Source: an uncultured Clostridia bacterium
GTDB lineage: Bacteria > Bacillota > Clostridia > Oscillospirales > Acutalibacteraceae
Direction: 5' to 3'
NCBI GenBank assembly: GCA_947623505.1
Contig: CANQGT010000002.1
Coordinates: forward strand, 112,922 to 176,921
DNA length: 64,000 nucleotides
Numbering within the stretch: the first letter of the stretch is position 1; the number at the start of each line of letters is the position of its first letter. The notes beneath the pieces are model-generated. The model saw nothing but the letters and a program-made list of their open reading frames with translations. It had not been told where the DNA came from and searched no databases. The translations under genes were made by a program, and so were the position numbers. Below are positions 7,357 to 19,429 of the stretch, one piece after another.

Positions 7357-8280
7357 TTATTTTTCAAAATAATTTTTGATTTGCTTTTTCGATTTTTCCG
7401 AAACGGAGGCGTTTTCGTATTCCGGCGCAACGGAATACACCTCGATTCCCGAAGTCTCCGAAGAGAGCACCTTCAGATCGTCCTCGCTGTTATTGTAATC
7501 GTTTATCGTGATATTCGTCTTTGAATTTTTGATGAGCGCCGAAAAAAGCTTTTCCCTTTTTTCGTAATTTTCCGAATTTATCTGCTGAGAAAGCGACGTG
7601 AGTATAATCTCGTTCGCGACGTTGTAGTTTTTGATTTCAAGATAATATCTTATCAGCTTTGAAACAAGGCTTCCGTCCACCGTTTGGCTTCCCTCTTTAA
7701 GCTTTATATTAAAGCCGTAAACGGAGGTGTCCTTATATCTTATATCGCTCAGCACAACATAATTTATGCTTCCCATCTCGTCAAACATATTACCGTAATC
7801 GTTAAGCGTTTCGTCTATATAATAATCTATTTTTATGCCGAAAAGCGTTTTGGCGGCGTTCATAACGTTTCCCGCTCCGCCCTCTTTGTAAATCTGAGAA
7901 AAGTTTTTGCCCTGAACCTGCGTTTTTGCGTCAAGCGTGCAGACCTTATACCCGAGCGAATCCATATCCGTCTGAATAAGCGAGCAAAAATAAAGCTCCT
8001 GCGTATCGGGATTGTTGACGGTGAACAAAAAATTTGTTTTTCCGCTCACATTCGGCAAAATATCTTCCTGCGTTTTTTCGCTTTCGACAAGATTTTCCGG
8101 CGCAAAAAATTTTTTAACCGAAAAATCGTATTTTATACCGACTATCAAGAAAAAAACGCCGGTAAACGCAACCGTAAAAGCAAGCAAAACAAGCAGTATC
8201 TTCTGCTCCATATCCGATTTTACTTTTACGGACGGGATATATATATCGCCCCTGTTTTTAAAAAACCGCAGAAAAACCAC
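7357..8280 (-). CDS. LytR-CpsA-Psr-like membrane protein with missing catalytic residues
   Basis: A single N-terminal anchor (ILLVLLAFTVAFTGVFFLIVG) precedes an external domain with the order and spacing of an LCP phosphotransferase: the NAAKTLFGIKIDYYI segment, GSINYVVLSD where active enzymes have a conserved ALGGV-type turn, and LKEGSQTVDGSLVSKLI. But the catalytic S-I-P-R-D-T block reads CTLDAKTQV and the later R-x-R-x2-D arginines are not recognisable, so wall-polymer transfer is unlikely; a binding or regulatory role is inferred. The start is uncertain: the track start is a GTG at 8280 with AAAGAG abutting it; the next in-frame ATG is codon 24. It diverges from dnaA. Confidence 0.6.
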   Translation of the reverse strand: MVFLRFFKNRGDIYIPSVKVKSDMEQKILLVLLAFTVAFTGVFFLIVGIKYDFSVKKFFAPENLVESEKTQEDILPNVSGKTNFLFTVNNPDTQELYFCSLIQTDMDSLGYKVCTLDAKTQVQGKNFSQIYKEGGAGNVMNAAKTLFGIKIDYYIDETLNDYGNMFDEMGSINYVVLSDIRYKDTSVYGFNIKLKEGSQTVDGSLVSKLIRYYLEIKNYNVANEIILTSLSQQINSENYEKREKLFSALIKNSKTNITINDYNNSEDDLKVLSSETSGIEVYSVAPEYENASVSEKSKKQIKNYFEK

Positions 8281-8300
8281 CTCTTTTTCGCGTTTTATAT

Positions 8301-8329
8301 ATTATACAATATCAAAATTTATAAAACAA
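8301..8329 (-). promoter_or_regulatory. Promoter of the LCP-like gene
   Basis: Minus strand TTGTTT (8329-8324), 17 bases, TATAAT (8306-8301), ending 20 bases before the GTG. Confidence 0.6.
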
Positions 8330-8384
8330 GACGCTTATTATAATTGTTTACATATAAATTTAAATATATTATATTATTTAAGTA

Positions 8385-8413
8385 TTGAATAACAGAACAT
8401 AAAATGCTATAAT
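8385..8413 (+). promoter_or_regulatory. dnaA promoter
   Basis: TTGAAT, 17 bases, TATAAT, about 60 bases before the dnaA ATG in a very AT-rich stretch. No canonical TTATCCACA DnaA box is seen upstream of dnaA. Confidence 0.7.
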
Positions 8414-8473
8414 ATTTTATTATATCGCAGTTTTGAATTGTTTTTCTTTTTTATATATGGGAGAGGTAAAAAA

Positions 8474-9838
8474 ATGGATACTTATACGGAAATATGGAAC
8501 GCCGTTTTGAATTATTGCCGGGAAAAGGAATCCGCCGTTTCGGATACGGGATTTAAACTTTGGCTGGCCGCGGTAAAAATGGTAAATTTTGAAAACAACA
8601 CCGTTTTCCTACGCTTTCCAAGCCCTGTTAAAATGAAAATAACAATGGAGCATTACGGTGATCTTATTTCCGAGGCTCTTGAAAACGTTATGGGATTTAA
8701 AACAGAAATTTCCTGCGAATGCGAATCCGAAGAAACAACAATGTTTAACAGAATTACCGACAAGGAAGAAACGGAAAAAGAAAAAAATCCGCAGGACGAG
8801 TTTCTCACCTTTGAAAATTTCATTGAGGGACCCTCAAACAATTTTGCTTACCGCGCGGCGAAGGCCGTTGCGGAAAATCCGGGCGGCACTTCAAACAGAG
8901 ACGGCTATTTCAGCAATTACAATCCGCTTTTTATTTACGGCAAATCGGGTCTCGGCAAAACCCATATTTTAAATGCAATAAAAATCGAAATGGAAAAGAA
9001 TTTTCCGACGATGAAGATTCTCTACGTCCGTTCCGAGGATTTTACCAACGAATTTATCAGGGCACTCGGCAAAAAAACGGTGGACGAATTTCACGATAAA
9101 TTCAGAAATATAGACGCTCTTCTTATAGACGATATTCAGTTTATCGGCGGAAAGCAGAGCACGGAAGAGGAATTTTTCCACACGTTCAATTCTCTTGTTG
9201 AAAGCGGAAAACAGGTTGTTTTGACTTCAGACCGTCCGCCCAAAGAAATTCAAAGCCTTACGGAGCGCCTTTGTTCCCGTTTTGAAAACGGACTTTTGGC
9301 GGACATTCAGCCGCCCGAATTTGAAACGCGCTGTGCGATAATAAAGCACAAGGCGGAATTTTTGAATTTCAAAATCGACGACAGTATAGTTAAATACATA
9401 GCCGAAAAAATTAAAACAAATATCCGCCAGCTTGAGGGAACGACAAAAAGACTTTACGCCAAAAGCAAGATCGGCGGCGTTTCGCCCACGATTGCGCTCG
9501 CGCAGGAGGTTATCAGAGACGTTATGGTTCTTGACAATGATGAACCCGTTTCCGAAACCGTAAAAAGAATTGTTGAGGAAGTCAGCCGCACGGAAGGCGT
9601 TTCCGTTGAGGATATTTACGGAAAAAAACGCAGGGCAAACATCGTTCAGGCAAGAAAAATCGCAATGTATATAATAAGGGAAATAACAAATCTGAGCTAC
9701 GAAATGATAGGCGGCAGCTTTGATAAAAATTATTCAACGGTCATTTACAACGTTGAGCAGCTTATTCAGGAGATGGAGAGAGATTCCCGACTGAGGAGAA
9801 GCGTAAACGATATTATAAGCAATATAAAATCCAATTGA
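8474..9838 (+). CDS. dnaA: Chromosomal replication initiator DnaA
   Basis: 454-residue AAA+ initiator that binds oriC and melts DNA. Domain I is at the N terminus, a short charged linker follows, then Walker A GKSGLGKTH (about 155) and Walker B LLIDDIQF (about 215), then the C-terminal helix-turn-helix. The DNA-recognition signature is unusual: where most DnaA proteins have RDH-T-T-V or RDH-S-T-V, this one has SFDKNYSTV, replacing the base-contacting Asp and His by Asn and Tyr. I start at ATG 8474 with GAGAGGT upstream. It opens the classic dnaA-dnaN-yaaA-recF-remB-gyrB-gyrA order. Confidence 0.98.
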   Translation: MDTYTEIWNAVLNYCREKESAVSDTGFKLWLAAVKMVNFENNTVFLRFPSPVKMKITMEHYGDLISEALENVMGFKTEISCECESEETTMFNRITDKEETEKEKNPQDEFLTFENFIEGPSNNFAYRAAKAVAENPGGTSNRDGYFSNYNPLFIYGKSGLGKTHILNAIKIEMEKNFPTMKILYVRSEDFTNEFIRALGKKTVDEFHDKFRNIDALLIDDIQFIGGKQSTEEEFFHTFNSLVESGKQVVLTSDRPPKEIQSLTERLCSRFENGLLADIQPPEFETRCAIIKHKAEFLNFKIDDSIVKYIAEKIKTNIRQLEGTTKRLYAKSKIGGVSPTIALAQEVIRDVMVLDNDEPVSETVKRIVEEVSRTEGVSVEDIYGKKRRANIVQARKIAMYIIREITNLSYEMIGGSFDKNYSTVIYNVEQLIQEMERDSRLRRSVNDIISNIKSN

Positions 9839-10060
9839 TTTTCAACAGAATTTTGATTTTTAACAATTCGGTTTTTAAATTTCTTATTGAAAATTGATTT
9901 TTTCAACAAATTCAATATTTTTTCAATAAACGGGTTGTTTATAAAATTTCCGAAAAACCGGCGTTTTTTCTCACAATAAAAAGTTTTAGGCATTTCAACA
10001 CGCCATATTACTTTTACTGAAAACAAAAAGATAACTATTATATAAAACGGAGGTATCTTT
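9839..10060. other. Putative replication origin (oriC) between dnaA and dnaN
   Basis: A non-coding, very AT-rich gap of 222 bases at the usual Firmicute origin position. It contains no TTATCCACA but repeats a different nonamer: TTTTCAACA at 9839 and 9900, TTTTCAATA at 9920 and (minus strand) 9885-9893, with looser relatives TTTTTAACA at 9857, AATTCAATA at 9909 and ATTTCAACA at 9992. These are candidate DnaA boxes of altered sequence; the AT-rich stretches between them could be the unwinding element. The dnaN ribosome site (GGAGGT) lies at the right edge. Confidence 0.7.
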
Positions 10061-11176
10061 ATGAAATTCACATGCAACACCAAAAATCTGAACGACGCGT
10101 GCGGCAATGTTATGAGAGCGGTAAGCACCAAAGTATCGATTCAGACAATAGAGGGCATCCTTATAGAATGCGGATCCGAAACGCTGAGCTTAACGGGATA
10201 CGATTTTGAATTCGGAATAAATACCACTCTTACCGCTACAGTTTCGGAACCGGGAGCAATAGTTATAAACGGAAAGATTTTCTGTGATATTATAAAGAAA
10301 CTATCATCGGAAAGCATAACCGTTGAAACAAACGGAACTTCCGTTTTGATTACTTCGGGAGCCGCTCAATATAATATTACGGGAATTGACGCTGAGGAAT
10401 ATCCCGAGCTTCCGAGCGTTCAGGGAGGCTATCCTCTTTTCATAAATCAATCCGTTTTGCAGCAAATGGTTATGCAGACTCTTTTTGCGGTTGCGGAGAG
10501 CGAGACATCAAAACCCGTTCATACGGGGCTTAAATTTGAAATGACGCTCAATCAACTGCGCCTTGTAGGCGTGGACGGTTACCGCCTTGCCGTGAGAACG
10601 GAAACTATAAAGTATGAGGGAGAGGACGTTACTTTTATCGTTCCGAAAAAGACGATAAGGGAGCTTATAAAAATAATAAACCCCGAAAACAAAGATAAAG
10701 ATATTTCAATAAGCGTGGGAAAAAGGCACATTATTTTCGAGGTGGATAATTACAGCATAATAAGCAGGCTTCTTGACGGCGATTTTCTCGATTACAACGC
10801 CGCCATACCGAAAACCTGCTCGACAACCGTTCTTATAAATACGCAGGACGCTATATCCTGCATAGAAAGAACGCTGCCCGTTATCGAAAACAACGCGAAA
10901 AATCCGATAAGATGCCTGTTTGATAACGATGAAATGAGAATTTCCACCGTTTCGGCGATAGGAAGAGTTGTTGATTATACGCACGCCAACATAAGCGGAA
11001 ACAGAGTGGAGATAGGCTTTAACTCAAAATATATGACGGACGCGCTCAACGCCGCCGACACCGATCAGGTGAGGATAGAATTTAACGGTCCCGTTCAGCC
11101 CGTAAAGATTATGCCCGTTAATAACGACAGATTTCTGTTTCTTGTACTCCCGATGAGGTTGAAAAATGAGGCTTAA
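10061..11176 (+). CDS. dnaN: DNA polymerase III beta subunit (sliding clamp)
   Basis: 371 residues, the normal clamp length, with three repeated clamp folds. Recognisable segments include MKFTCNTKNLNDA at the start, GVDGYRLAVR in the middle domain and a C-terminal LVLPMRL, the usual PM-R ending. The homodimeric ring holds polymerase III, and other repair proteins, on DNA. ACGGAGGT lies 8 bases before the ATG. It overlaps yaaA by 11 bases. Confidence 0.97.
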   Translation: MKFTCNTKNLNDACGNVMRAVSTKVSIQTIEGILIECGSETLSLTGYDFEFGINTTLTATVSEPGAIVINGKIFCDIIKKLSSESITVETNGTSVLITSGAAQYNITGIDAEEYPELPSVQGGYPLFINQSVLQQMVMQTLFAVAESETSKPVHTGLKFEMTLNQLRLVGVDGYRLAVRTETIKYEGEDVTFIVPKKTIRELIKIINPENKDKDISISVGKRHIIFEVDNYSIISRLLDGDFLDYNAAIPKTCSTTVLINTQDAISCIERTLPVIENNAKNPIRCLFDNDEMRISTVSAIGRVVDYTHANISGNRVEIGFNSKYMTDALNAADTDQVRIEFNGPVQPVKIMPVNNDRFLFLVLPMRLKNEA

Positions 11177-11414
11177 CGCTAAAATTGCCGAAAGGCAAAA
11201 GACCACGGTAGCGATAAAAACCGAATATATTAAACTTGACAGTCTGTTAAAATTTTCGGGAATCGCCGAATCGGGAAGCTTCGCCAAAATGCTGATAGGC
11301 GACGGAAAAGTGAAAGTAAACGGGGAAAAATGTTTTGCGAGGGGCAAAAAAATAAGAAATTCCGATATAGTTTCATATAAAAATATTGACTTGACGGTTA
11401 TAAATGAAAATTGA
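11166..11414 (+). CDS. yaaA: S4-domain RNA-binding protein YaaA
   Basis: 82 residues. An S4 RNA-binding fold fills the second half: IKLDSLLKFSGIAESG, AKMLIGDGKVKVNGE, ARGKKIRNSD. Homologues sit between dnaN and recF throughout Firmicutes and are linked to ribosome maturation. It overlaps dnaN by 11 bases and recF by 11, so translation is probably coupled; GAGG lies 8 bases before its ATG, inside dnaN. Confidence 0.92.
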   Translation: MRLNAKIAERQKTTVAIKTEYIKLDSLLKFSGIAESGSFAKMLIGDGKVKVNGEKCFARGKKIRNSDIVSYKNIDLTVINEN

Positions 11415-12498
11415 AAATATAGAAATAGAAAATTTCAGAAATATAGAAAAAATGCGCCTTGATTTCGGCGACGTAAACATAATTTACGGCGAAAACGCTC
11501 AGGGAAAAACAAATCTTTTGGAGGCTTTGTATATTTTTTCCGGCTCAAAATCGTTCAGAGGCGCCAAAGACGCGGATCTTATAAAATTCGGCGCCGACGC
11601 CGCAAAATTAAAGATAGATTTTTTCTCAAACGAAAGAAAGCAAAACGCCGAGATCACGGTAAAGGAAAAAAGAATCGCAAAGCTGAACGGGATAAAAAAG
11701 GATTCTCCTTTGCAATTAGGCGAAGAAATAAAGGTAGTTGAGTTCAGCCCCGCCCACCTTTCTATGATAAAGGACGGCCCCGAAAAAAGAAGAAAATTTA
11801 TCGACGGGGCTCTTTGCCGGATAAAAAGCAATTACAAGGCCGTTTTAAACGAATACAGACGCTGCCTTTTGCAAAGAAACGTTTTGCTCAGGGATTTGCA
11901 GAAAAATCCCGGGCTCAGCGATATGCTTTATATCTGGAACGGAAATTTCGCTAAGGCGGGTGCAAAAATAATTTTTCAGCGCCTTAAATACGCCGAGGCA
12001 CTGGAGCCGTATGCCGAGGAAATTTTTTCGGGCCTTTCGGGCGGAAAAGAAAAAATATCGCTCAAAATCGGCGGCGCGTTCGATTACGAAAATCTTAACG
12101 GCGACGGAATATATAAAAAACTTATAGAAAAACTTGAAGAAAACACGGCGGACGATATTTTAAACGGCAGCACTTCCGCAGGACCTCACAGAGACGATGT
12201 GGATATACTGATAAACGGCATATCCGCGCGAAATTTCGGAAGCCAGGGGCAGCAAAGAAGCTGCGTTATCGCTCTGAAACTGGCGGAGGCCGGTTTGCTT
12301 AAAGAAAAAACGGGAATAGTTCCCGTTGCCCTGCTTGACGACGTTATGAGCGAGCTTGACGAAAAAAGGCAGGATTATATATTAAATCATATAAAAAGCC
12401 GGCAGATATTTATAACGTGCTGCGATAAAAATACCGTTTTAAGGCTGAAAAACGGAAAAACGTTTCACATTGTAAACGGCCGCGCGGCGGGTGACTGA
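11404..12498 (+). CDS. recF: DNA replication and repair protein RecF
   Basis: 364-residue SMC-like ATPase that loads RecA at single-stranded gaps. Walker A is GENAQGKTN (about residue 33), the ABC-type signature region GSQGQQRS and Walker B with D-loop VALLDDVMSELDEKR lie near the C terminus. The position between yaaA and remB matches Bacillus. It abuts remB with no gap. Confidence 0.96.
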   Translation: MKIENIEIENFRNIEKMRLDFGDVNIIYGENAQGKTNLLEALYIFSGSKSFRGAKDADLIKFGADAAKLKIDFFSNERKQNAEITVKEKRIAKLNGIKKDSPLQLGEEIKVVEFSPAHLSMIKDGPEKRRKFIDGALCRIKSNYKAVLNEYRRCLLQRNVLLRDLQKNPGLSDMLYIWNGNFAKAGAKIIFQRLKYAEALEPYAEEIFSGLSGGKEKISLKIGGAFDYENLNGDGIYKKLIEKLEENTADDILNGSTSAGPHRDDVDILINGISARNFGSQGQQRSCVIALKLAEAGLLKEKTGIVPVALLDDVMSELDEKRQDYILNHIKSRQIFITCCDKNTVLRLKNGKTFHIVNGRAAGD

Positions 12499-14711
<2,213 letters not shown>

Positions 14712-14756
14712 CGTAGATTTTTACGCTTTAAGCAAAAGAACATAGGAGAAAATTTA

Positions 14757-17264
14757 ATGAACGAAGAAGTGCGTTACGACAATCAAAAAATTGTTGATGT
14801 TGAGATCAGCAGCGAAATAAGAAAGGCGTTTCTCGACTATTCGATGAGCGTTATCGTCAGCCGCGCCCTGCCCGACGTGAGAGACGGTTTAAAGCCCGTT
14901 CACAGAAGAATACTTTACGCGATGTACGACAATAACCTTTATCCCACGAATCCTTACCGCAAATGCGCCACCACCGTCGGCGAAGTGCTCGGTCATTATC
15001 ACCCGCACGGCGACGCTTCCGTTTACGACGCGATGGTAAGGCTTGCCCAGACGTTCTCAATGAGGCATATCCTTGTAGACGGCCACGGAAATTTCGGCTC
15101 CGTTGACGGGGATCCGCCGGCCGCCTACCGATATACGGAATCAAGGCTCAGCAAAATCTCAATGAAAATGCTGGACGATATTAAAAAGGACACCGTTGAT
15201 TTTATACCGAATTTCGACGGCTCCACAAGCGAGCCCACCGTTTTGCCCGCGAGATTTCCGAATCTGCTTGTAAACGGCTCTTCGGGTATCGCCGTCGGTA
15301 TGGCAACGAACATTCCGCCCCACAATATGCGCGAGACGGTTGAGGGAATGTGCTGCCTTATCGATAATCCCGACGCGGATCTTGACGAAATAATGAAGCA
15401 CATAAAAGGCCCCGATTTTCCCACGGCCGGAATTATTATGGGCACCAAGGGAATAAAAGAGGCCTATTCAACGGGACGCGGAAAGATATACGTCCGCGCC
15501 AAGGCCGAAATCGTTGAGGCCAAGGGCGACAGGTTCAAGATAGTCGTTACCGAAATCCCATACGGAGTAAACAAGGCGAGGCTTATAACGAGAATTGCCG
15601 ACCTTGTTAAGGAAAAACGCATAGAGGGCATAGCCGATATTCAGGATTATTCCGACAGGCGCGGAATGCATATAGAGATAGTTATCAAAAAGGACGCGAA
15701 TCCGCAGGTCGTTCTCAACAATCTTTACAAACTCACCGATATGCAGGTGACGTTCGGAACGATACTGCTGGCGCTTGACGACGGCGTGCCGAAAATTCTT
15801 ACTCTTAAAGAGATACTTCAAAAATATATCGCTTTTCAAAAGCAGATAGTTACAAGAAGAACCCGGTTTGACCTCAAAAAAGCGCAGGACAGAGCCCACA
15901 TACTCGAGGGGCTTGCCAAGGCGCTCGATATTGTTGACGACGTTATAGCGACGATACGCGCGTGCCGCGGCGGACTTCAGGACGCGAAGCTGGCTATAAT
16001 GGAAAAATTCGGCTTTGACGATCCGCAGGCGAGCGCGATAGTAGCTTACCGTATCGGTCAGTTGGCGGGACTTGAGATTGAAAAAATAATCAACGAGCTG
16101 GACGAGCTGCACGCGAAAATCAGCGATTATCTTGACATTCTCGGAAACGAGAGCAGGATTTTTGAAATAGTAAAGGCCGAATCGCGCGAGATTGCCGATA
16201 AGTTCGGGGACGACAGAAAAACCGAAATATCCGCGTTCGCGGGCTCCGTTGAGGACGAGGATCTTATTCCCGTTGAGGAATCCATTCTCACCCTCACCAA
16301 TATGGGCTATATGAAGCGTATGACGGTGGATACCTATAAGGCGCAGAACCGAGGCGGCAGAGGCGTTATAGGAATGAGCAGGCGCGAGGAGGACGTCGCA
16401 AAAACGATGTTCACCTGCTCCTCACACGACGTTATTCTTATCTTTACAAACAAGGGAAAGGTATTCAAAAAAAAGGCGTATGAGATAAACGCTTCGTCAA
16501 GAACGGGCAAGGGTATGAACGTCGTTAATATCCTTCCTCTCGAAAAAGAGGAAACGGTCTCCGCGATGGTCAAGATCCCGCAGGAGGAAAGCCGCAAATA
16601 TCTTTGTATGGTAACGAAAAGGGGCGTTATAAAGCGCACCGATATAAATGAATACAAAAACATAAGGCAAAACGGCATTATCGCGATAAATCTTGACGAG
16701 GGCGACGAACTCGCTTACGTTGAGATAACGGACGGAAAGAGAAAGCTTGTAGTCGCCACGCATAACGGAATGAGCATTTGCTTTAACGAGAGCGACGCGC
16801 GGCTTATAGGAAGAACGGCGAGGGGCGTTCGCGCTATCACGCTGACCGACGATGATTACGTAGTCGGCTTTGCCGCTTCGCTTGAGGGATATAAACTGCT
16901 GACCGTTTCCGAAACGGGATTCGGCAGAAAGAGCGAATTTGACGATTACCGGGTTCAGAACCGAGGCGGCAAGGGAACGATAAATTACCGCGCCGAGGCT
17001 TACGGCAAGGTGGCGATGATAGCGCCCGTCGCCGAAAATCAGGACGTTATAATGATAACGAGCGACGGTATAGTCATACGAACCCACATAGACCAAATCT
17101 CAACATTCAAGCGCCCCGGAAAAGGCGTTAAGGTGATGAGAGTAAACGACGGTGAAAAGGTGGCCACTATCTCGGTGGTTGAAAGACTTGAGGAGGACTC
17201 CGAGGACTTCGACGAGCCCGCCGAGGAGAGCGAAAGCGCCGCCGCGGACGAAAACGATATGTGA
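14757..17264 (+). CDS. gyrA: DNA gyrase subunit A
   Basis: 835 residues. The catalytic tyrosine lies in [12 protein letters not shown], and the GyrA box QNRGGRG, which marks gyrase rather than topoisomerase IV, starts the C-terminal beta-propeller. An acidic tail closes the protein. The quinolone region reads [12 protein letters not shown], so the residue equivalent to E. coli Ser83 is Ala, as in mycobacteria. GGAG lies before the ATG. It ends the origin operon at a strong terminator. Confidence 0.97.
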   Translation: MNEEVRYDNQKIVDVEISSEIRKAFLDYSMSVIVSRALPDVRDGLKPVHRRILYAMYDNNLYPTNPYRKCATTVGEVLGHYHPHGDASVYDAMVRLAQTFSMRHILVDGHGNFGSVDGDPPAAYRYTESRLSKISMKMLDDIKKDTVDFIPNFDGSTSEPTVLPARFPNLLVNGSSGIAVGMATNIPPHNMRETVEGMCCLIDNPDADLDEIMKHIKGPDFPTAGIIMGTKGIKEAYSTGRGKIYVRAKAEIVEAKGDRFKIVVTEIPYGVNKARLITRIADLVKEKRIEGIADIQDYSDRRGMHIEIVIKKDANPQVVLNNLYKLTDMQVTFGTILLALDDGVPKILTLKEILQKYIAFQKQIVTRRTRFDLKKAQDRAHILEGLAKALDIVDDVIATIRACRGGLQDAKLAIMEKFGFDDPQASAIVAYRIGQLAGLEIEKIINELDELHAKISDYLDILGNESRIFEIVKAESREIADKFGDDRKTEISAFAGSVEDEDLIPVEESILTLTNMGYMKRMTVDTYKAQNRGGRGVIGMSRREEDVAKTMFTCSSHDVILIFTNKGKVFKKKAYEINASSRTGKGMNVVNILPLEKEETVSAMVKIPQEESRKYLCMVTKRGVIKRTDINEYKNIRQNGIIAINLDEGDELAYVEITDGKRKLVVATHNGMSICFNESDARLIGRTARGVRAITLTDDDYVVGFAASLEGYKLLTVSETGFGRKSEFDDYRVQNRGGKGTINYRAEAYGKVAMIAPVAENQDVIMITSDGIVIRTHIDQISTFKRPGKGVKVMRVNDGEKVATISVVERLEEDSEDFDEPAEESESAAADENDM

Positions 17265-17268
17265 TTTT

Positions 17269-17298
17269 AACGGGGAAGGTGCAATCCTTCCCCGTTTT
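17269..17298 (+). terminator. Terminator after gyrA
   Basis: AACGGGGAAGG / CCTTCCCCGTT, an 11-bp perfect stem with a short loop and trailing T residues. Confidence 0.9.
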
Positions 17299-17379
17299 GC
17301 CGCTTTTCAAAAAACGCCGAGAAAAACACTCGGACGGCCGCTGTATGTAATTTCCAACACGCGGGATATAATTTTTCTA

Positions 17380-17408
17380 TTGAAATACGGCGGTATGTGT
17401 TATATAAT
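17380..17408 (+). promoter_or_regulatory. Promoter of the LCP gene
   Basis: TTGAAA, 17 bases, TATAAT, ending 35 bases before the ATG. Confidence 0.8.
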
Positions 17409-17442
17409 ATTGTCGTATATGCAGGAATAAGGGGAGAAAAAT

Positions 17443-19329
17443 ATGAGCGACAACGCCTTTGATATTGATGATATACTTAACGAAATAAGCAAAAGGCGGG
17501 AAATGCGCGGCGAAGAGGCGCGCGGCGCCGAGCCGAAAGCCGATTCGCAAGAACCGATCGAAAAACCGATCGAAAAGCCGGTTGAAAAGCCGGTTGAAAA
17601 GCCGGTTGAAAAGCCGATCGAAAAGCCGGTTGAAAAGCCGATCGAAAAGCCGGTTGAAAAGCCGATCGAAAAGCCGATTGAAAAACCGACCGAAAAACCG
17701 ATTGAAATTTCCGCTGAAAAGATTGCCGAAAAAACGGTAAGGCACGCGGAACCCGCCGCGCCCAAACCCGAATACGGGTTTGCTGAAAGGGATAAAAAGG
17801 ACGATTTGACGGAGAAAAAGCCGGTGGAGACGGAGCCTTTGCGCCGCCCTGCCGAAAAGCACGCTCCGCCTAAGCCCGAGCGGCGTGAAGCTCAGCCGAT
17901 GGCGGCTTGGGAGAGAGCGTATCTCGATTCCGTAAAAGGCAGGCATATCTCCGATAACGGCGAAGAGGAAAACGCCCGCAAAGACGGAGAAAAAGGCGGG
18001 ATTCATAACGGATATTCGTTTGACAACTCGCAAAACGCCGAAGAAAAACGGGGCGACGCGCCGGCTTTTGACGATGTGATGACCGCGGTAAGAGAAAAGG
18101 AAGAACCCCAAGCCGAATATGACGGCAAAGAAAGGCGCAGGAAAAAAGAAGGCAAAAAGAAGAAAAAATCAAAAAAAAGCAAGATACTTATTTCCGTTAT
18201 CGCTCTGCTTGTAGTCGCTATAATCGGAACGGGAACCGCTCTTGCTTTGCACTTTAACAACCTGCTGGACAATATTACCGATAATTCCGATAAAAATTCC
18301 GAAGGCTCCAAGATTGAGGAATGGACGGGAATGGATAATCTTGTCGTCAAATTCGATGATATTAACGAAAGCGACCGCGCGGAGTCATACCTTGATATGA
18401 TAAAACAGTGGTATTATAACGGCGAGCCCGTGTCCTCGACCAATATCTACAATGTAATGCTCATAGGCGAGGATACAAGGGGAGACGAGATTGAACTGAA
18501 AGGGCACAACGCCGATTCGGCGATGATAGCCAGCGTTAATACCGAAACGGGAGAGCTTGTTCTTTCTTCGGTACTGCGCGACGCCTATTCGTATTACGAG
18601 CTGACTCCGGGCGACGAGACGACAGGAAAATTCGGTAAAATATGCGAGGCAATGCAGAAGGGCGGGCTGAATTGCTACATAAACGCCGTTGAGCGGTTGT
18701 TCAAGGTGAATATCGACAATTACGTTGTAGTCAATTTCGAGAGCTTTAAGCATATCATTGACGCGCTTGACGGTGTCGATATAGAAATGAGCGAAAGGGA
18801 GATCCGCGAGATAAACAATCACCCCAAGAGATACGGCGATGTTTATATCGACGGCGACGCGGGATTAAAGCACCTTGACGGAACGCAGGCGCTCGCTTAT
18901 TGCAGAATAAGATATATCGACAATGACGTTTACCGTTCCGAACGGCAGAGGACAACGCTTCTCTATATTTTCGACCGGTTAAAGACCGCCTCAACGCTTC
19001 AGCTTACAAACGTTGTTACAAGTTTGCTGCCCTATGTGAAAACCGGCTTTTCAAAGCAGGAGATACTTTCGATAGGCCAATACGCGCTTTCCCACGGCTG
19101 GCTGAAATATAAGCTGGTGACGCACACCGTTCCCAAAAACGAGACGCGTCCGGACGGAACGGTGATAACGACCTGCACAGGCGGCTCCGGCAGAGAGTTT
19201 TATGACGAATGGTGCTGGAAACTCGATTTCCCGCTCGCGACTCAGGTGCTTCAGGAAAAGATTTACGGAAAAACAAGCGTTATTCTCGCGGAGAACAGAC
19301 CCGATTTTAAAAAGCTTAGCTCTTACTGA
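17443..19329 (+). CDS. LytR-CpsA-Psr family wall-polymer ligase with EKP-repeat cytoplasmic region
   Basis: 628 residues. A cytoplasmic region of about 240 residues comes first, very charged, with twelve consecutive (I/V/T)EKP units near residues 39-86. One membrane helix ([19 protein letters not shown], about 245-268) follows, then an external LCP domain: [30 protein letters not shown] (catalytic Arg), [19 protein letters not shown] and [16 protein letters not shown]. Such enzymes attach teichoic acids or capsules to peptidoglycan, in keeping with the polymer genes at 32-50 kb. GGGGAG precedes the ATG. The repeat-rich cytoplasmic arm is much longer than usual and may be an interaction or phosphorylation platform (inference). 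Confidence 0.92.
   Translation: MSDNAFDIDDILNEISKRREMRGEEARGAEPKADSQEPIEKPIEKPVEKPVEKPVEKPIEKPVEKPIEKPVEKPIEKPIEKPTEKPIEISAEKIAEKTVRHAEPAAPKPEYGFAERDKKDDLTEKKPVETEPLRRPAEKHAPPKPERREAQPMAAWERAYLDSVKGRHISDNGEEENARKDGEKGGIHNGYSFDNSQNAEEKRGDAPAFDDVMTAVREKEEPQAEYDGKERRRKKEGKKKKKSKKSKILISVIALLVVAIIGTGTALALHFNNLLDNITDNSDKNSEGSKIEEWTGMDNLVVKFDDINESDRAESYLDMIKQWYYNGEPVSSTNIYNVMLIGEDTRGDEIELKGHNADSAMIASVNTETGELVLSSVLRDAYSYYELTPGDETTGKFGKICEAMQKGGLNCYINAVERLFKVNIDNYVVVNFESFKHIIDALDGVDIEMSEREIREINNHPKRYGDVYIDGDAGLKHLDGTQALAYCRIRYIDNDVYRSERQRTTLLYIFDRLKTASTLQLTNVVTSLLPYVKTGFSKQEILSIGQYALSHGWLKYKLVTHTVPKNETRPDGTVITTCTGGSGREFYDEWCWKLDFPLATQVLQEKIYGKTSVILAENRPDFKKLSSY
17557..17700 (+). repeat. Twelve tandem 12-base repeats encoding xEKP
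   Basis: Units of ATC/GTT/ATT/ACC-GAA-AA(A/G)-CCG repeat exactly in frame twelve times, mostly alternating Ile and Val at the first codon. The near-identical DNA implies recent expansion by slippage; copy number may vary between strains. Confidence 0.95.
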
Positions 19330-19354
19330 GCAGGTTTGGAAAATTATACATAAA

Positions 19355-19384
19355 GCGCGGATCGCCGATCCGCGCATATTTTTT
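19355..19384. terminator. Terminator between LCP gene and convergent phosphatase gene
   Basis: GCGCGGATC-GCC-GATCCGCGC, a 9-bp perfect stem, followed by ATATTTTTTT on the plus strand. Confidence 0.85.
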
Positions 19385-19429
19385 TATAAACAATAGAAAT
19401 TGAAACCGTCCGTTTTGACCGCTTTTCCG

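Noticed and set aside
8281-8473. Second origin half upstream of dnaA
   Set aside because: The gap is AT-rich but shows only one loose relative of the nonamer (TATTGAATA at 8384), overlapping the -35; not enough to call a box cluster.
17557-17700. CRISPR-like array
   Set aside because: Units are contiguous 12-base repeats in frame with no spacers; they are coding.
17377-18111. Minus-strand 244-residue ORF with [11 protein letters not shown] repeats
   Set aside because: It is only the complement of the EKP repeat in the LCP gene.
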